Source: Desulfomonile sp. (GTDB lineage: Bacteria; Desulfobacterota; Desulfomonilia; Desulfomonilales; Desulfomonilaceae). Taken from it: 13,122 nt of DNA. The notes under the pieces were generated by a model. The model was not told where the DNA came from and ran no database searches. It saw only the letters and a list, made by a program, of their open reading frames with translations. The position numbers and the translations under genes are program-made. The DNA lies in contig JAIWNO010000297.1 in the NCBI GenBank assembly GCA_020216785.1, forward strand, positions 1 through 13,122. The letters are read 5' to 3'. Below, in pieces: positions 12,646 to 13,122 of this stretch; position 1 is the first letter of the stretch, and every line of letters starts with the position of its first letter.

Positions 12646-12677
12646 TCCGCACCACGGTCATGTCCCCGTGGTGCGGA
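12646..12677. repeat. 12-bp perfect inverted repeat downstream of the repeat-protein gene
   Basis: TCCGCACCACGG (12646-12657) and CCGTGGTGCGGA (12666-12677) are perfect complements with an 8-base loop. The hairpin lies about 45 bases past the stop of the minus-strand gene at the right edge and could end its transcript. No T-tract follows on the minus strand, so the terminator role is uncertain. Confidence 0.55.
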
Positions 12678-12721
12678 AAATGGTCAACCAGCGGAAGGTC
12701 CCCGAACGTCCAAAGACGCCG

Positions 12722-13122
12722 TTACGGCATCCGGGCGTACAGGAAGTCTCTGTGCGTCGCCCAGAACCTCCACTGCTCATAGCCGGCGGTCCATGCTCCG
12801 AAATACAGGTCGCCCAGATAGATGAGGAAAAAATCCAGCCCGTCCGTATCAAGGTCGTACGTCATCCTCGTGAAATCTTGGCCCGACCATCGGTACAGGT
12901 CGGATCCACCGTAGGAGATGTAGCCGTAGAAGTAGAGGTCGCCCCCCACCGCGGTCTCAAAGGAAAGGTCGCCAAAGTTGAGGTCGGACATTTGCGTGAG
13001 CCGGGTCCCGTCCCACCGGTACAGGTCATAGCCTGTCCCGTCGGACGCGATCATATAGAGGTACGCGCCCGAAACGAAGCAGGACGGGTTTGTGGTACCC
13101 GCCTGGCGCACCGCGGACGACC
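12722..13122 (-). CDS. Repeat protein with DLYRW repeats (ELWxxDGT-like, beta-propeller type), 3' end
   Basis: The frame is open through the right edge of the window, so the start is missing; the stop is TAA at 12722-12724. About 132 C-terminal residues are visible. They contain repeats of about 41-42 residues: GYDLYRWDGT, GSDLYRWSGQ and a degenerate GYEQWRF near the end. Each is preceded by a G-x-LYF or GAYLYM strand. This resembles ELWxxDGT-type and other beta-propeller or extracellular repeat proteins, in which each unit forms part of a blade. Such proteins are often secreted or surface bound, but no signal peptide can be seen because the N-terminus is outside the window. Function is unknown. 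It has no obvious link to hslU, which lies on the same strand about 410 bases downstream. Confidence 0.65.
   Translation of the reverse strand, partial: SSAVRQAGTTNPSCFVSGAYLYMIASDGTGYDLYRWDGTRLTQMSDLNFGDLSFETAVGGDLYFYGYISYGGSDLYRWSGQDFTRMTYDLDTDGLDFFLIYLGDLYFGAWTAGYEQWRFWATHRDFLYARMP

Larger units (their letters stand above)
12310..12721. other. Gene-free 412-base stretch upstream of hslU
   Basis: No gene is recognised here on either strand. All three minus-strand frames before hslU are closed by stops or have no HslV character. The stretch holds a weak hslU promoter candidate and two palindromic elements (12490-12553 and 12646-12677). This is where an hslV gene would usually end. Confidence 0.6.

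Noticed and set aside
1..13122. CRISPR array, tRNA or rRNA genes
   Set aside because: No regularly spaced direct repeats, cloverleaf pattern or rRNA-like sequence was seen on either strand.

Overview
The window is a chromosomal stretch from a Gram-negative bacterium, most likely a Desulfobacterota/Deltaproteobacteria-type lineage. The grounds are a short PxxKW-type cysteine-rich protein, an HslU ATPase, a TatB/TatC pair fused by translational overlap to a large predicted ABC permease, and a two-lobed RND exporter of the COG1033 type. Coding DNA is GC-rich. Taxonomy is an inference from gene types; no rRNA or other marker is present.

Layout. The left edge (3-233) is the C-terminal end of an IS630-type transposase, followed by about 300 bases with no gene. 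On the minus strand lie a DUF2283 protein (551-790) and a secreted DUF1573 protein (827-1543). A long plus-strand run follows: tatB-like (1800), tatC (2186), a 12-or-so-helix permease (2962), a minimal nucleotidyltransferase (4684), a truncated HEPN gene (4961), an alpha/beta hydrolase (5073), an RND exporter (5775), a PlsC-type acyltransferase (8373) and an HD-domain phosphohydrolase (9284). It ends against a minus-strand Rieske-fold gene (9875-10267). A divergent intergenic region with a 19-bp perfect inverted repeat and a good sigma70-type promoter leads into the PxxKW gene (10593-10880). That gene converges on hslU (10942-12309, minus). Upstream of hslU, where hslV would usually sit, there is instead a 400-base gene-poor stretch with two palindromic elements. 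The right edge carries the 3' end of a repeat protein (DLYRW repeats of about 42 residues, minus).

How the genes work together. tatB-tatC-permease are joined by TTGA and GTGA stop/start overlaps and look co-translated: a Tat export core plus a membrane permease whose ATPase is not in the window. The RND exporter, PlsC acyltransferase and Tat genes all act at the inner membrane, but only the first three genes are convincingly one operon.

Points most worth a second look: (1) a decayed MNT/HEPN (MntA/HepT-like) toxin-antitoxin pair, in which the HEPN toxin keeps only about 25 N-terminal residues before running into the ribosome-binding region of the hydrolase gene, and the nucleotidyltransferase has Gly where the family has its third catalytic Asp; (2) a Rieske protein whose second cluster-binding box reads C-x3-H instead of C-x2-H; (3) an hslU with no hslV beside it; (4) several strong palindromes, notably 10341-10415. 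I did not find a convincing, complete and previously undescribed system; the anomalies look mostly like decay or variation in known families.
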